Positions 1-6,468 of a stretch of 7,178 nt of DNA are shown here, one piece after another. The stretch's first letter is position 1. The number at the start of each line of letters is the position of its first letter. This DNA comes from Bacteroidota bacterium. GTDB lineage: Bacteria; Bacteroidota; Bacteroidia; Flavobacteriales; Flavobacteriaceae. Below the pieces are notes generated by a model, which was not told the origin of the DNA, searched no databases, and saw only the letters and a program-made list of their open reading frames with translations. A program made the translations under genes and the position numbers. The stretch covers positions 1 through 7,178 of the forward strand of contig JADFSQ010000101.1 in assembly GCA_022560715.1 (NCBI GenBank), in the 5' to 3' direction.

Positions 1-2919
1 AAAGCAATACAATTACATCCTTTAGTTTGTACAGCATTTAATGCCGATTTTGATGGCGACCAGATGGCTGTTCATTTACCTTTAGGGCCAGAAGCAATTC
101 TTGAGTCGCAACTATTAATGTTAGCTTCTCATAATATTTTAAATCCGGCAAATGGTTCTCCAATTACAGTACCTTCTCAAGATATGGTGCTCGGATTGTA
201 TTATATGACCAAATTACGTAAATCGACACCTGAAGCTAAAGTTATTGGCGAAGGTCTAACGTTTTATTCTCCAGATGAAGTAACAATTGCATATAATGAA
301 AAGAAAGTAGATTTAAATGCTGCAATAAAAGTTAGAACCAAAGATTATAATGATGAAGGAGAATTAGTTCTTAAAATTATAGACACAACAGTTGGTCGTG
401 TTTTATTTAACGAAACCGTTCCAGAAATTGCTGGATATATTAACGAAGTCTTAACTAAAAAATCTTTAAGAGATATTATTGGAGATATTTTAAAAGCGAC
501 AAGTGTACCAGAAACAGCAGAGTTCCTTGATAAAATTAAAACATTAGGATTTAAATTTGCGTTTAAGGGAGGACTGTCATTTAGTCTGGGAGATATTATT
601 ATTCCACCAGAAAAACATGAAATGATTGCTGCTGCTAAAAAGGAAGTAGACACTGTTAAGGCAAACTATAATATGGGACTTATAACCAATAACGAGCGTT
701 ATAACCAAGTGATAGATATTTGGACATCTACAAATGCCGAATTGACAGAGTTGTCGATGAAGCGAATTAGAGAAGACCAACAAGGCTTCAATTCAGTATT
801 TATGATGCTTGACTCAGGTGCTCGTGGATCTAAAGAACAGATTAGACAGTTAACTGGGATGCGTGGATTGATGGCCAAGCCGAAAAAATCAAGCTCAGGT
901 GGAGGTGAAATTATTGAGAACCCTATTCTTTCTAATTTTAAAGAAGGACTTTCAATTTTAGAATACTTTATTTCAACACATGGTGCTCGTAAAGGACTTG
1001 CAGATACAGCTCTAAAAACTGCTGATGCTGGTTATTTAACACGTCGTTTAGTAGATGTATCTCAAGATGTTATAGTAAATATTGAGGACTGTGGTACATT
1101 AAGAGGTGTAACTGTCGAAGCACTTAAAAAGAATGAAGAAATAGTAGAAACTTTAGAAGATAGAATTGTTGGACGAACTTCATTATACGATGTTTATAAT
1201 CCATTAACTGAAGAATTATTGGTTGCTGCAGGTGGTCATATTCATGATGATGTAGCTAAAGCAATTCAAGATTCTCCTATAGATGCTATCGAAGTGCGTT
1301 CAGCTCTAACTTGCGAAGCAAAGAAAGGTATTTGTGCAATGTGTTATGGACGTAATCTTGCAACAGGTAAAATGGTGCAACGTGGTGAGGCAGTTGGAGT
1401 AGTTGCAGCACAATCTATTGGTGAACCAGGAACACAATTAACACTTCGTACGTTCCATGTTGGAGGTATTGCAGGAAACATTTCAGAAGAAAACAAACTT
1501 CAAGTTAAGTTTGATGGTAAAGCTGAAATTGAAGATTTAAAAACTGTTAAAGGCACTGATAATGATGGGAATGAAATAGACATTGTAATTTCCAGAACCT
1601 CTGAACTTAAACTTTTAGATGTTAATACAGGAATTGTTTTAAGCACAAATAACATTCCTTATGGTTCAACCATTTACGTTAAAAATGGTAAAAAACTTAA
1701 AAAAGGAGATATTATTTGCCGATGGGATCCATACAACGGAGTTATCATTTCAGAATTTTCAGGTAAGATTCAATATGAGAATATTGAACAAGGTGTTACG
1801 TTTCAAGTAGAAATTGATGAGCAAACAGGTTTCCAAGAGAAGGTAATTTCAGAATCCAGAAACAAAAAACTAATACCAACTTTACAGATTTTAGATACTA
1901 AAGGCGAAGTAATTCGTTCTTATAATTTACCAGTTGGTGCGCATTTAATGATTGATGATGGTGAGAAGATAAACATTGGTAAAATTTTAGTAAAAATTCC
2001 TCGTAAGTCTTCAAAAGCTGGCGATATTACTGGTGGTTTGCCACGAGTTACTGAGTTGTTTGAAGCTCGTAACCCTTCTAACCCAGCAGTAGTAAGTGAG
2101 ATTGATGGTGTGGTTTCTTTCGGAAAAATCAAAAGAGGAAATAGAGAAATCATTATTGAATCTAAAACTGGAGATATAAAGAAATATTTGGTGAAATTAT
2201 CGAATCAAATTCTTGTTCAGGAAAACGATTATGTAAAAGCTGGTATGCCTTTATCTGATGGTTCAATTACACCTAATGATATTTTAAATATCAAAGGGCC
2301 TTCAGCAGTACAACAATATTTAGTTAACGAAGTACAAGAAGTGTATCGATTACAAGGTGTAAAAATTAACGATAAACATTTTGAAGTTGTTGTTAGACAG
2401 ATGATGCGTAAAGTTATGATTGTCGATTCGGGCGATACTATTTTCTTGGAAAACCAGTTGGTTCATAAATCAGATTTTATTGAAGAGAATGACGGAATTT
2501 TTGGAAAGAAAATAATTGATGATGCGGGAGATTCCGAAAATCTACAACCTGGACAAATGGTTACTGCCAGAGAGTTACGTGATGAAAATTCTATTTTACG
2601 TCGTGAAGATAAAAAACTTGCTGTAGCTATAGATGCAAAACCCGCTACTGCAATGCCAATTCTTCAAGGTATTACAAGAGCGTCATTGCAAACTAAATCA
2701 TTTATTTCGGCAGCATCCTTCCAAGAAACCACAAAGGTTTTAAATGAAGCTGCAGTTGCTGGAAAAATTGATTATCTTGAAGGACTTAAAGAAAATGTTA
2801 TTGTTGGTCATAGAATTCCTGCTGGAACAGGAATGAGAAACTACGAAAACATTATTGTTGGTTCTAAACAAGAATTTGACGAAATGATGCAGGTAAAAGA
2901 GGAAATGAATTTATCTTAA
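1..2919 (+). CDS. rpoC: DNA-directed RNA polymerase subunit beta' (5' partial)
   Basis: This is the catalytic beta' subunit of RNA polymerase. The reading frame is open from base 1, so the gene starts before the window; 972 residues are visible and, by comparison with E. coli, about 450 N-terminal residues (clamp, first zinc site, lid and rudder) are missing. The catalytic motif [12 protein letters not shown] is at visible residues 14-25, with the three Mg-binding aspartates at codons 46, 52 and 58. The bridge helix ([16 protein letters not shown] and on) lies at about 976-1056. The second zinc site has cysteine codons at 1090, 1312, 1333 and 1342. The trigger loop begins at [20 protein letters not shown] (about 1387-1446) and is split by an insertion of roughly 180 residues (about 1477-2010) before [16 protein letters not shown]. 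The C-terminal core ends with [12 protein letters not shown] and [18 protein letters not shown] short Lys/Ser/Gly stretch (about 880-912) sits ahead of the bridge helix. Identification is certain. Confidence 0.99.
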   Translation, partial: KAIQLHPLVCTAFNADFDGDQMAVHLPLGPEAILESQLLMLASHNILNPANGSPITVPSQDMVLGLYYMTKLRKSTPEAKVIGEGLTFYSPDEVTIAYNEKKVDLNAAIKVRTKDYNDEGELVLKIIDTTVGRVLFNETVPEIAGYINEVLTKKSLRDIIGDILKATSVPETAEFLDKIKTLGFKFAFKGGLSFSLGDIIIPPEKHEMIAAAKKEVDTVKANYNMGLITNNERYNQVIDIWTSTNAELTELSMKRIREDQQGFNSVFMMLDSGARGSKEQIRQLTGMRGLMAKPKKSSSGGGEIIENPILSNFKEGLSILEYFISTHGARKGLADTALKTADAGYLTRRLVDVSQDVIVNIEDCGTLRGVTVEALKKNEEIVETLEDRIVGRTSLYDVYNPLTEELLVAAGGHIHDDVAKAIQDSPIDAIEVRSALTCEAKKGICAMCYGRNLATGKMVQRGEAVGVVAAQSIGEPGTQLTLRTFHVGGIAGNISEENKLQVKFDGKAEIEDLKTVKGTDNDGNEIDIVISRTSELKLLDVNTGIVLSTNNIPYGSTIYVKNGKKLKKGDIICRWDPYNGVIISEFSGKIQYENIEQGVTFQVEIDEQTGFQEKVISESRNKKLIPTLQILDTKGEVIRSYNLPVGAHLMIDDGEKINIGKILVKIPRKSSKAGDITGGLPRVTELFEARNPSNPAVVSEIDGVVSFGKIKRGNREIIIESKTGDIKKYLVKLSNQILVQENDYVKAGMPLSDGSITPNDILNIKGPSAVQQYLVNEVQEVYRLQGVKINDKHFEVVVRQMMRKVMIVDSGDTIFLENQLVHKSDFIEENDGIFGKKIIDDAGDSENLQPGQMVTARELRDENSILRREDKKLAVAIDAKPATAMPILQGITRASLQTKSFISAASFQETTKVLNEAAVAGKIDYLEGLKENVIVGHRIPAGTGMRNYENIIVGSKQEFDEMMQVKEEMNLS

Positions 2920-2941
2920 AAAGATGTTGGAAATTCTGTTG

Positions 2942-2968
2942 TAGATTAATGATTGAAAATCGAATCTA
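2942..2968 (+). other. weak AU-rich hairpin in the rpoC-DUF3467 spacer
   Basis: The 84-base gap between rpoC and the next gene can fold into a two-part stem. TAGATT (2942-2947) pairs with AATCTA (2963-2968), and GATT (2951-2954) pairs with AATC (2958-2961) around a three-base loop; an AAT/G internal loop separates the two. It has no run of T after it and few G-C pairs, so it is not an intrinsic terminator. It may be an RNA processing or stability element, or chance in an AT-rich spacer. I see no TAnnTTTG promoter in this gap, which favours co-transcription of the two genes. Confidence 0.25.
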
Positions 2969-3003
2969 TGCTGATTTTATTTAAGTATATTAATAATTAA
3001 ATT

Positions 3004-3321
3004 ATGGCTGAAGATAAAAATAAATCCAAAAAAGGTCAGATTAATATTGAATTAGATGAAAAAATTGCTGAAGGAATTTATTCTAACTTAGCAATCATAA
3101 ATCATTCTGTTTCTGAATTTGTATTGGATTTTGTGAATATAATGCCTGGAACACCAAAGAGCAAGGTGAAATCAAGAATTATCTTGACACCACAACACGC
3201 AAAACGATTAGCTAAAGCTTTAAATGAAAATGTGAAGCGGTTTGAAAATGCACATGGCGAGATTAAAGATTATGAACAGCCACCAATTCCTCTTAATTTT
3301 GGACCAACAGGACAAGCATAA
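3004..3321 (+). CDS. DUF3467 family protein
   Basis: A 105-residue protein that I recognise as DUF3467; its function is unknown to me. It has a charged, lysine-rich start (residues 1-10), a beta-strand-like QINIELDEKIAEG, then IYSNLAIINHSVSEFVLDF, a KSKVKSRIILTPQHAKRLAKAL segment, and a proline-rich tail. The pattern suggests a small soluble alpha/beta domain; there is no signal peptide, membrane span or cysteine. The ATG at 3004 is the natural start, since a stop (TAA, 2998-3000) lies just upstream in the same frame, and there is no Shine-Dalgarno sequence, as is usual in Bacteroidota. It lies 84 bases after rpoC on the same strand with no promoter between them, and a strong terminator follows at once, so it is probably the last gene of the rpoC transcript. 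In my knowledge this rpoC-DUF3467 order recurs in Bacteroidota. A role with RNA polymerase is inference only. Confidence 0.9.
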   Translation: MAEDKNKSKKGQINIELDEKIAEGIYSNLAIINHSVSEFVLDFVNIMPGTPKSKVKSRIILTPQHAKRLAKALNENVKRFENAHGEIKDYEQPPIPLNFGPTGQA

Positions 3322-3327
3322 AAATAT

Positions 3328-3359
3328 TCCCTTTGATTAATTTCAGAGGGATTTTTTTT
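3328..3359 (+). terminator. intrinsic terminator after DUF3467, possibly bidirectional
   Basis: CCCTTTGA (3329-3336) pairs with TCAGAGGG (3343-3350) over eight pairs including one T-G wobble, around the loop TTAATT. An extra T-A pair (3328/3351) extends the stem. Eight T residues (3352-3359) follow, which is a classic rho-independent terminator for the rpoC-DUF3467 transcript, only a few bases past the stop. On the minus strand the same stem is followed by an imperfect T tract (AATATTTTT), so it may also stop transcripts of the converging gene that ends at 3369. Confidence 0.85.
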
Positions 3360-3368
3360 GGCATAAGA

Positions 3369-3602
3369 TTATGCACTAACCTTTTTGCTGTTAAGTTTAT
3401 ATTGTAAAGCACCAGATGGACAACGATTTATTTGTTCAATAATTCGTTTTGATTTTGATGCATCCAGATTAATCCATGGAATAATAGAAGTCCTAAAAAC
3501 TTCAGAAAGTTCTTTCGCACAGTTTTCTGCGTGAATACATACACATGGTTTGAAGGTTACAGTAATATCCTCATTACTGAAAACATTTGTTAGCGTTTCC
3601 AT
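3369..3602 (-). CDS. (4Fe-4S) mono-cluster protein, YjdI-like (Fer4_19)
   Basis: A 77-residue protein resembling E. coli YjdI and the divergent 4Fe-4S mono-cluster family (Fer4_19). Likely cluster ligands are Cys22, Cys28 and Cys61, with His24 between the first two in the pattern CxHxxxC. Cys61 lies in the family's C-terminal motif CPSGAL, and PWI (residues 42-44) also matches the family. An additional Cys20 gives CVC at residues 20-22. No membrane segment or signal peptide is present, so it should be cytosolic. A role as a small electron carrier or cluster-binding protein is inferred from the family; the partner is unknown and no acetyltransferase gene, which often accompanies this family, is nearby. 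The ATG at 3600-3602 is the only ATG after the preceding in-frame stop. It has its own promoter signal and converges on the DUF3467 terminator. Confidence 0.88.
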   Translation of the reverse strand: METLTNVFSNEDITVTFKPCVCIHAENCAKELSEVFRTSIIPWINLDASKSKRIIEQINRCPSGALQYKLNSKKVSA

Positions 3603-3631
3603 AAGTAGTTCATCTTTGGGGTTATGAATAT

Positions 3632-3678
3632 GTCGATAAATCTATTTAACAAAATTAATTAATAATCAATATATCGAC
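3632..3678. repeat. 7-bp inverted repeat flanking the ferredoxin-like gene promoter
   Basis: GTCGATA (3632-3638) and TATCGAC (3672-3678) are exact inverted copies separated by 33 bases. They are the most GC-containing points in an otherwise almost pure A/T stretch. The arm at 3672-3678 directly abuts the -33 TTTG box and the other arm lies just past the expected transcription start; the -7 box is at the centre. This placement would suit a dimeric regulator or a DNA loop, but a 7-bp match can also occur by chance. Confidence 0.35.
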
Positions 3679-3682
3679 CAAA
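3650..3682 (-). promoter_or_regulatory. Bacteroidetes-type promoter for the YjdI-like gene
   Basis: Read on the minus strand, TTTG (3682-3679) is followed after exactly 21 bases by TAATTTTG (3657-3650). This fits the Bacteroidetes primary sigma factor consensus, TTTG at -33 and TAnnTTTG at -7 with a 19-21 base spacer, at every defined position. Transcription would start at roughly 3643-3646, giving a leader of about 40 bases before the ATG at 3602. The gene therefore need not depend on read-through from prfC. The rest of the 163-base gap (3603-3765) is AT-rich and holds no open reading frame that I can support. Confidence 0.7.
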
Positions 3683-3765
3683 TGTATAAAAAATCAGATA
3701 AAAAACAAATAAATGCTAATAAAATTGATATAAATATTTGGTTTGCGCTTTAAAAAGAAGTTTTT

Positions 3766-5355
3766 TTACTTGAATTCAGATGTTAAATGGAACTTGATTG
3801 TAGGATATTTTTCTTCGGTAAGCTGTAAAGTGAATAGCGAATCTGCCAAAAACACCAATTGATTTTGTTTGTCTTTTGCTAAAAAACGTTGTTTTACACG
3901 TTTAAAGGCAGCGAATTCTTCACTTTTAACATCTTCAGGTTCAACCCAACATGCTTTATGCACATTCAGATTTTCGTAAGTGCATTTTGCACCATATTCA
4001 TGCTCCAATCGATATTGAATCACTTCATATTGTAAAGCACCAACAGTTCCTATTACTTTTCTGCCATTAAGCTCTAAAGTAAATAATTGCGCAACACCTT
4101 CGTCCATCAATTGATCAATGCCTTTATTGAGTTGTTTCGATTTTAAAGGATCAGCATTGTTAATATACCTAAAATGCTCTGGTGAAAAACTTGGTATGCC
4201 TTGGTAATTTAGTATCTCACCTTCGGTTAAAGTGTCTCCAATTTTAAAATTCCCAGTATCGTGCAGTCCAACAATATCGCCGGGAAAAGAAACGTCAACA
4301 ATTTGTTTCTTTTCAGCAAAAAAAGCATTTGGACTTGAAAACTTTAATTTCTTGTTTAGCCTTACATGTAGATATGGAGTGTTTCGCTTAAATTCTCCCG
4401 ATACAATTTTTATAAATGCTAAACGATCTCTGTGTTTAGGATCCATATTGGCGTGAATTTTAAAAACAAATCCTGTAAACTTTGTTTCCTCAGGATTTAC
4501 CAAACGTTCTTCACTTTGTTTCGGTCTTGGTTTTGGAGCAATTTCTATAAAGCAATCCAACAATTCACGTACACCAAAATTATTTAGAGCAGAACCAAAA
4601 AATATAGGTTGTAAAGTTCCATTTAAATACTCGTCTTTATTAAATTTCGGGTAAATACCTTCAATCAATTCTAATTCTTCTCTTAGTGTATCTGCCGAAG
4701 TTTTACCAACAAGTGTGTCTAATTCTTCAGTATTTAAATCTGAAATCTCTAAAGTATCTTCTATGTTTTTTCTGCTATCTCCACTAAAAAGATTTATGTT
4801 CTTTTCCCAAATATTGTAGATGCCTTTAAAATCGTAACCCATTCCAATAGGAAAACTTAATGGCGTAACTCTCAATCCTAATTTTTGTTCAATTTCATCC
4901 AACAAATCGAAAGCGTCTTTACCTTCACGATCCATTTTATTGATAAAAACAATAATTGGTATGTTCCGCATTCTACATACTTCAACCAATTTTTCAGTTT
5001 GTTTCTCAACACCTTTTGCAACATCAATGACAACAATTACACTATCGACAGCAGTTAGTGTTCTAAAGGTATCTTCAGCAAAATCCTTATGTCCTGCCGT
5101 GTCCAAAATATTAATTTTTATGCCATTGTATTCAAACGCTAAAACCGAAGTTGAGACAGAAATACCACGTTGACGCTCAATTTCCATAAAATCGCTCGTA
5201 GCTGTTTTTTTAATTTTGTTGCTTTTTACTGCACCAGCTTCTTGTATCGCTCCACCAAAAAGTAATAACTTTTCGGTCAGCGTAGTTTTTCCAGCATCAG
5301 GATGAGAAATAATACCAAAGGTTCGTCGTCTGTTTATTTCGCTTATAAAACTCAT
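3766..5355 (-). CDS. prfC: peptide chain release factor 3 (RF3)
   Basis: RF3 is a cytosolic translational GTPase that recycles RF1 and RF2 from the ribosome after peptide release. The protein is 529 residues, the same length as E. coli PrfC. The GTPase domain shows the P-loop HPDAGKTT (18-25), the switch region ERQRGISVSTSV (60-71), DTAGH (85-89), NKMD (139-142) and a G5-like GSAL (254-257). After it come the RF3-type sequences FTGFVFKIHANMDPKHRDRLAFIK (broken here only by domain order, beginning near residue 293), a beta-barrel domain with GDTLTEGE, and the C-terminal domain with DEGVAQLF and GALQYEVIQYRLEHEYG. RF3 is separated from EF-G and LepA by the opening RRRTFGIISHPDAGKTT and by its length. 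The start is supported by this N-terminus and by a -7 box just upstream. It is divergent from idi and shares a strand with the downstream ferredoxin-like gene, which has its own promoter. No convincing terminator follows the stop. Confidence 0.98.
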   Translation of the reverse strand: MSFISEINRRRTFGIISHPDAGKTTLTEKLLLFGGAIQEAGAVKSNKIKKTATSDFMEIERQRGISVSTSVLAFEYNGIKINILDTAGHKDFAEDTFRTLTAVDSVIVVIDVAKGVEKQTEKLVEVCRMRNIPIIVFINKMDREGKDAFDLLDEIEQKLGLRVTPLSFPIGMGYDFKGIYNIWEKNINLFSGDSRKNIEDTLEISDLNTEELDTLVGKTSADTLREELELIEGIYPKFNKDEYLNGTLQPIFFGSALNNFGVRELLDCFIEIAPKPRPKQSEERLVNPEETKFTGFVFKIHANMDPKHRDRLAFIKIVSGEFKRNTPYLHVRLNKKLKFSSPNAFFAEKKQIVDVSFPGDIVGLHDTGNFKIGDTLTEGEILNYQGIPSFSPEHFRYINNADPLKSKQLNKGIDQLMDEGVAQLFTLELNGRKVIGTVGALQYEVIQYRLEHEYGAKCTYENLNVHKACWVEPEDVKSEEFAAFKRVKQRFLAKDKQNQLVFLADSLFTLQLTEEKYPTIKFHLTSEFK

Positions 5356-5377
5356 ATTCTTTATTGCAAATCGGTTG

Positions 5378-5385
5378 CAAAGATA
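5378..5385 (-). promoter_or_regulatory. -7 promoter element for prfC
   Basis: On the minus strand TATCTTTG (5385-5378) matches the Bacteroidetes -7 consensus TAnnTTTG exactly, and the wider TATCTTTGCAAC resembles many flavobacterial promoters. Transcription would start near 5370-5374, leaving a leader of only about 15-20 bases before the ATG at 5355. No TTTG is found 19-21 bases upstream, so the -33 half is weak or missing. The rest of the divergent 126-base gap (5356-5481) holds no gene; a plus-strand promoter for idi must be here but I could not place it with confidence. Confidence 0.6.
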
Positions 5386-5481
5386 CTATTATTAGCCTCA
5401 TTTGGAATTATAGATTAAAGGTCTTTTTATTTTTATGAAGACATTGACATATTTTAAAATTTTACTTGGTATTTTTACAAC

Positions 5482-6021
5482 ATGATAGAAGAAAAAGTCA
5501 TTCTTGTTAATGAAAATGATGAGCAAATAGGATTGATGCCTAAACTTGAAGCTCATGAAAAAGCGATATTGCATCGTGCTTTTTCTGTATTTATATTTAA
5601 TGATAAAAATGAATTGTTGTTACAGCAACGGGCCTCAAGTAAATATCATTCTCCTTTGCTTTGGACAAATACCTGTTGTAGTCATCAAAGAGATGGAGAA
5701 CCTAATATTGAAGCAGGAAAACGTCGTTTAAAAGAAGAAATGGGATTTGTTACCGATTTAAAAGAATCCATTTCATTTATATACAAAGCACCTTTTGATA
5801 ATGGATTGACTGAACATGAATACGATCATGTACTTATTGGTAAATATAATGATGAACCTGAAATTAATAATGAAGAAGTTGTAGATTGGAAATGGATGTT
5901 ATTAAAAGACGTAAAGCTTGACATTGCTTTGCAACCTGATATTTATACCGAATGGTTTAAAATTATTTTTGAAAAATTTTACGAACATATAAACATTTTA
6001 TCCGATGAGAGTAACAGTTAG
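5482..6021 (+). CDS. idi: isopentenyl-diphosphate delta-isomerase, type I
   Basis: This enzyme interconverts isopentenyl diphosphate and dimethylallyl diphosphate in the cytosol, setting the starter supply for carotenoids, menaquinone and undecaprenyl carriers. It is a 179-residue Nudix-fold protein, close to the 182 residues of E. coli Idi. The catalytic cysteine is Cys66 in WTNTCCSH (E. coli Cys67) and the catalytic glutamate is Glu113 in TEHEYDH (E. coli Glu116). Expected metal ligands are His25, His31, His68, Glu111 and Glu113. AFSVFIFN (33-40) and the degenerate Nudix helix GKRRLKEEMG (79-88) also fit type I. The type II flavin enzyme is excluded by fold and length. The ATG at 5482 aligns with the family N-terminus and has no Shine-Dalgarno sequence. 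Its last 17 bases overlap the next gene in another frame, so the two are very likely co-transcribed and translationally coupled. Confidence 0.97.
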   Translation: MIEEKVILVNENDEQIGLMPKLEAHEKAILHRAFSVFIFNDKNELLLQQRASSKYHSPLLWTNTCCSHQRDGEPNIEAGKRRLKEEMGFVTDLKESISFIYKAPFDNGLTEHEYDHVLIGKYNDEPEINNEEVVDWKWMLLKDVKLDIALQPDIYTEWFKIIFEKFYEHINILSDESNS

Positions 6022-6415
6022 CAGAAAAGCGCATTTCAATGCAGCACATCGTTTGTACAGAAAAGATTGGAGTGATGAAAAGAACACCTTGATTTTTGGT
6101 AAATGTAACAACCCAAATTTTCATGGTCATAATTACGAGCTTATTGTAAGTGTAACTGGCGAGATTGATACAGAAACAGGTTATGTTATAGATATTAAAA
6201 CTTTAAAAGATATTATTAAAACCGAAGTGGAAGATGCTTTCGACCATAAAAACCTTAATGTTGAAGTTCCGGAATTTAAAGAATTAAACCCTACTGCCGA
6301 AAACATAGCAGTAGTGATTTACAATAAAATTAAACCGAAATTAGATAGTGCATTAGATGTAGAAATCACACTTTTTGAAACACCTCGAAATTTTGTAACC
6401 TATTCAGGTAAATAA
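6005..6415 (+). CDS. queD: 6-pyruvoyl/6-carboxy-tetrahydropterin synthase family enzyme
   Basis: A 136-residue member of the PTPS/QueD family, which converts 7,8-dihydroneopterin triphosphate to 6-carboxy-tetrahydropterin (queuosine route) or 6-pyruvoyl-tetrahydropterin (biopterin route). The zinc ligands are His15 (NAAHRL) and His40 and His42 (FHGHNY). The catalytic cysteine is Cys34, with Asp80-His81 (FDHKNLN) completing the catalytic set. Glu125 (LFETPRN) and the PTAEN segment (96-100) should anchor the pterin. The motif GKCNNPNFHGHNYE has five residues between Cys and HGH, like animal PTPS, and not the three of E. coli QueD, so the exact product is open; the queD symbol follows common usage in this phylum. 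No queC, queE or sepiapterin reductase gene is visible nearby. Its ATG lies inside the end of idi (17-base overlap), which implies coupled translation. Confidence 0.92.
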   Translation: MRVTVSRKAHFNAAHRLYRKDWSDEKNTLIFGKCNNPNFHGHNYELIVSVTGEIDTETGYVIDIKTLKDIIKTEVEDAFDHKNLNVEVPEFKELNPTAENIAVVIYNKIKPKLDSALDVEITLFETPRNFVTYSGK

Positions 6416-6421
6416 ACTAAT

Positions 6422-6448
6422 CCTGCAAGGTTTTCAAAACCTTGTAGG
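6422..6448. repeat. 27-base intergenic palindrome (REP-like hairpin)
   Basis: CCTGCAAGGTTTT (6422-6434) and AAAACCTTGTAGG (6436-6448) are inverted copies around the single base C6435, with one mismatch that is a G-U wobble in RNA (G6425 against T6445). As RNA it forms a stable hairpin of about 11 pairs with loop TTCAA. It begins seven bases after the queD-family stop and ends 20 bases before the manA start. No T run follows on either strand, so it is not a standard terminator. It resembles intergenic palindromes I associate with flavobacterial genomes, but genome-wide copies cannot be checked here. Confidence 0.75.
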
Positions 6449-6468
6449 TATAAATCTATTTATATTAA

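Noticed and set aside
345..783. Minus-strand open frames of 102 and 68 codons inside rpoC
   Set aside because: They lie wholly opposite conserved beta' coding sequence, resemble no family, and are typical shadows of an AT-rich gene.
3751..3770. A-run, GAAG, T-run at the end of prfC that could fold as a terminator
   Set aside because: The stem would be only A-T pairs with a four-base loop, which is too weak for an intrinsic terminator; the pattern is expected in such AT-rich sequence.
3399..4042. Exact 16-base direct repeat (ATATTGTAAAGCACCA) at 3399-3414 and 4027-4042
   Set aside because: Both copies encode GALQY on the minus strand, one in CPSGALQY of the ferredoxin-like gene and one in GALQYEV of RF3. 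Both are conserved family motifs, so shared codons explain the match.
5428..5435. TATTTTTA as a -7 box for idi, with TTTG at 5401-5404
   Set aside because: The last base of the -7 box does not match and the spacer is 23 bases, outside the usual 19-21, so it was not listed as a promoter.
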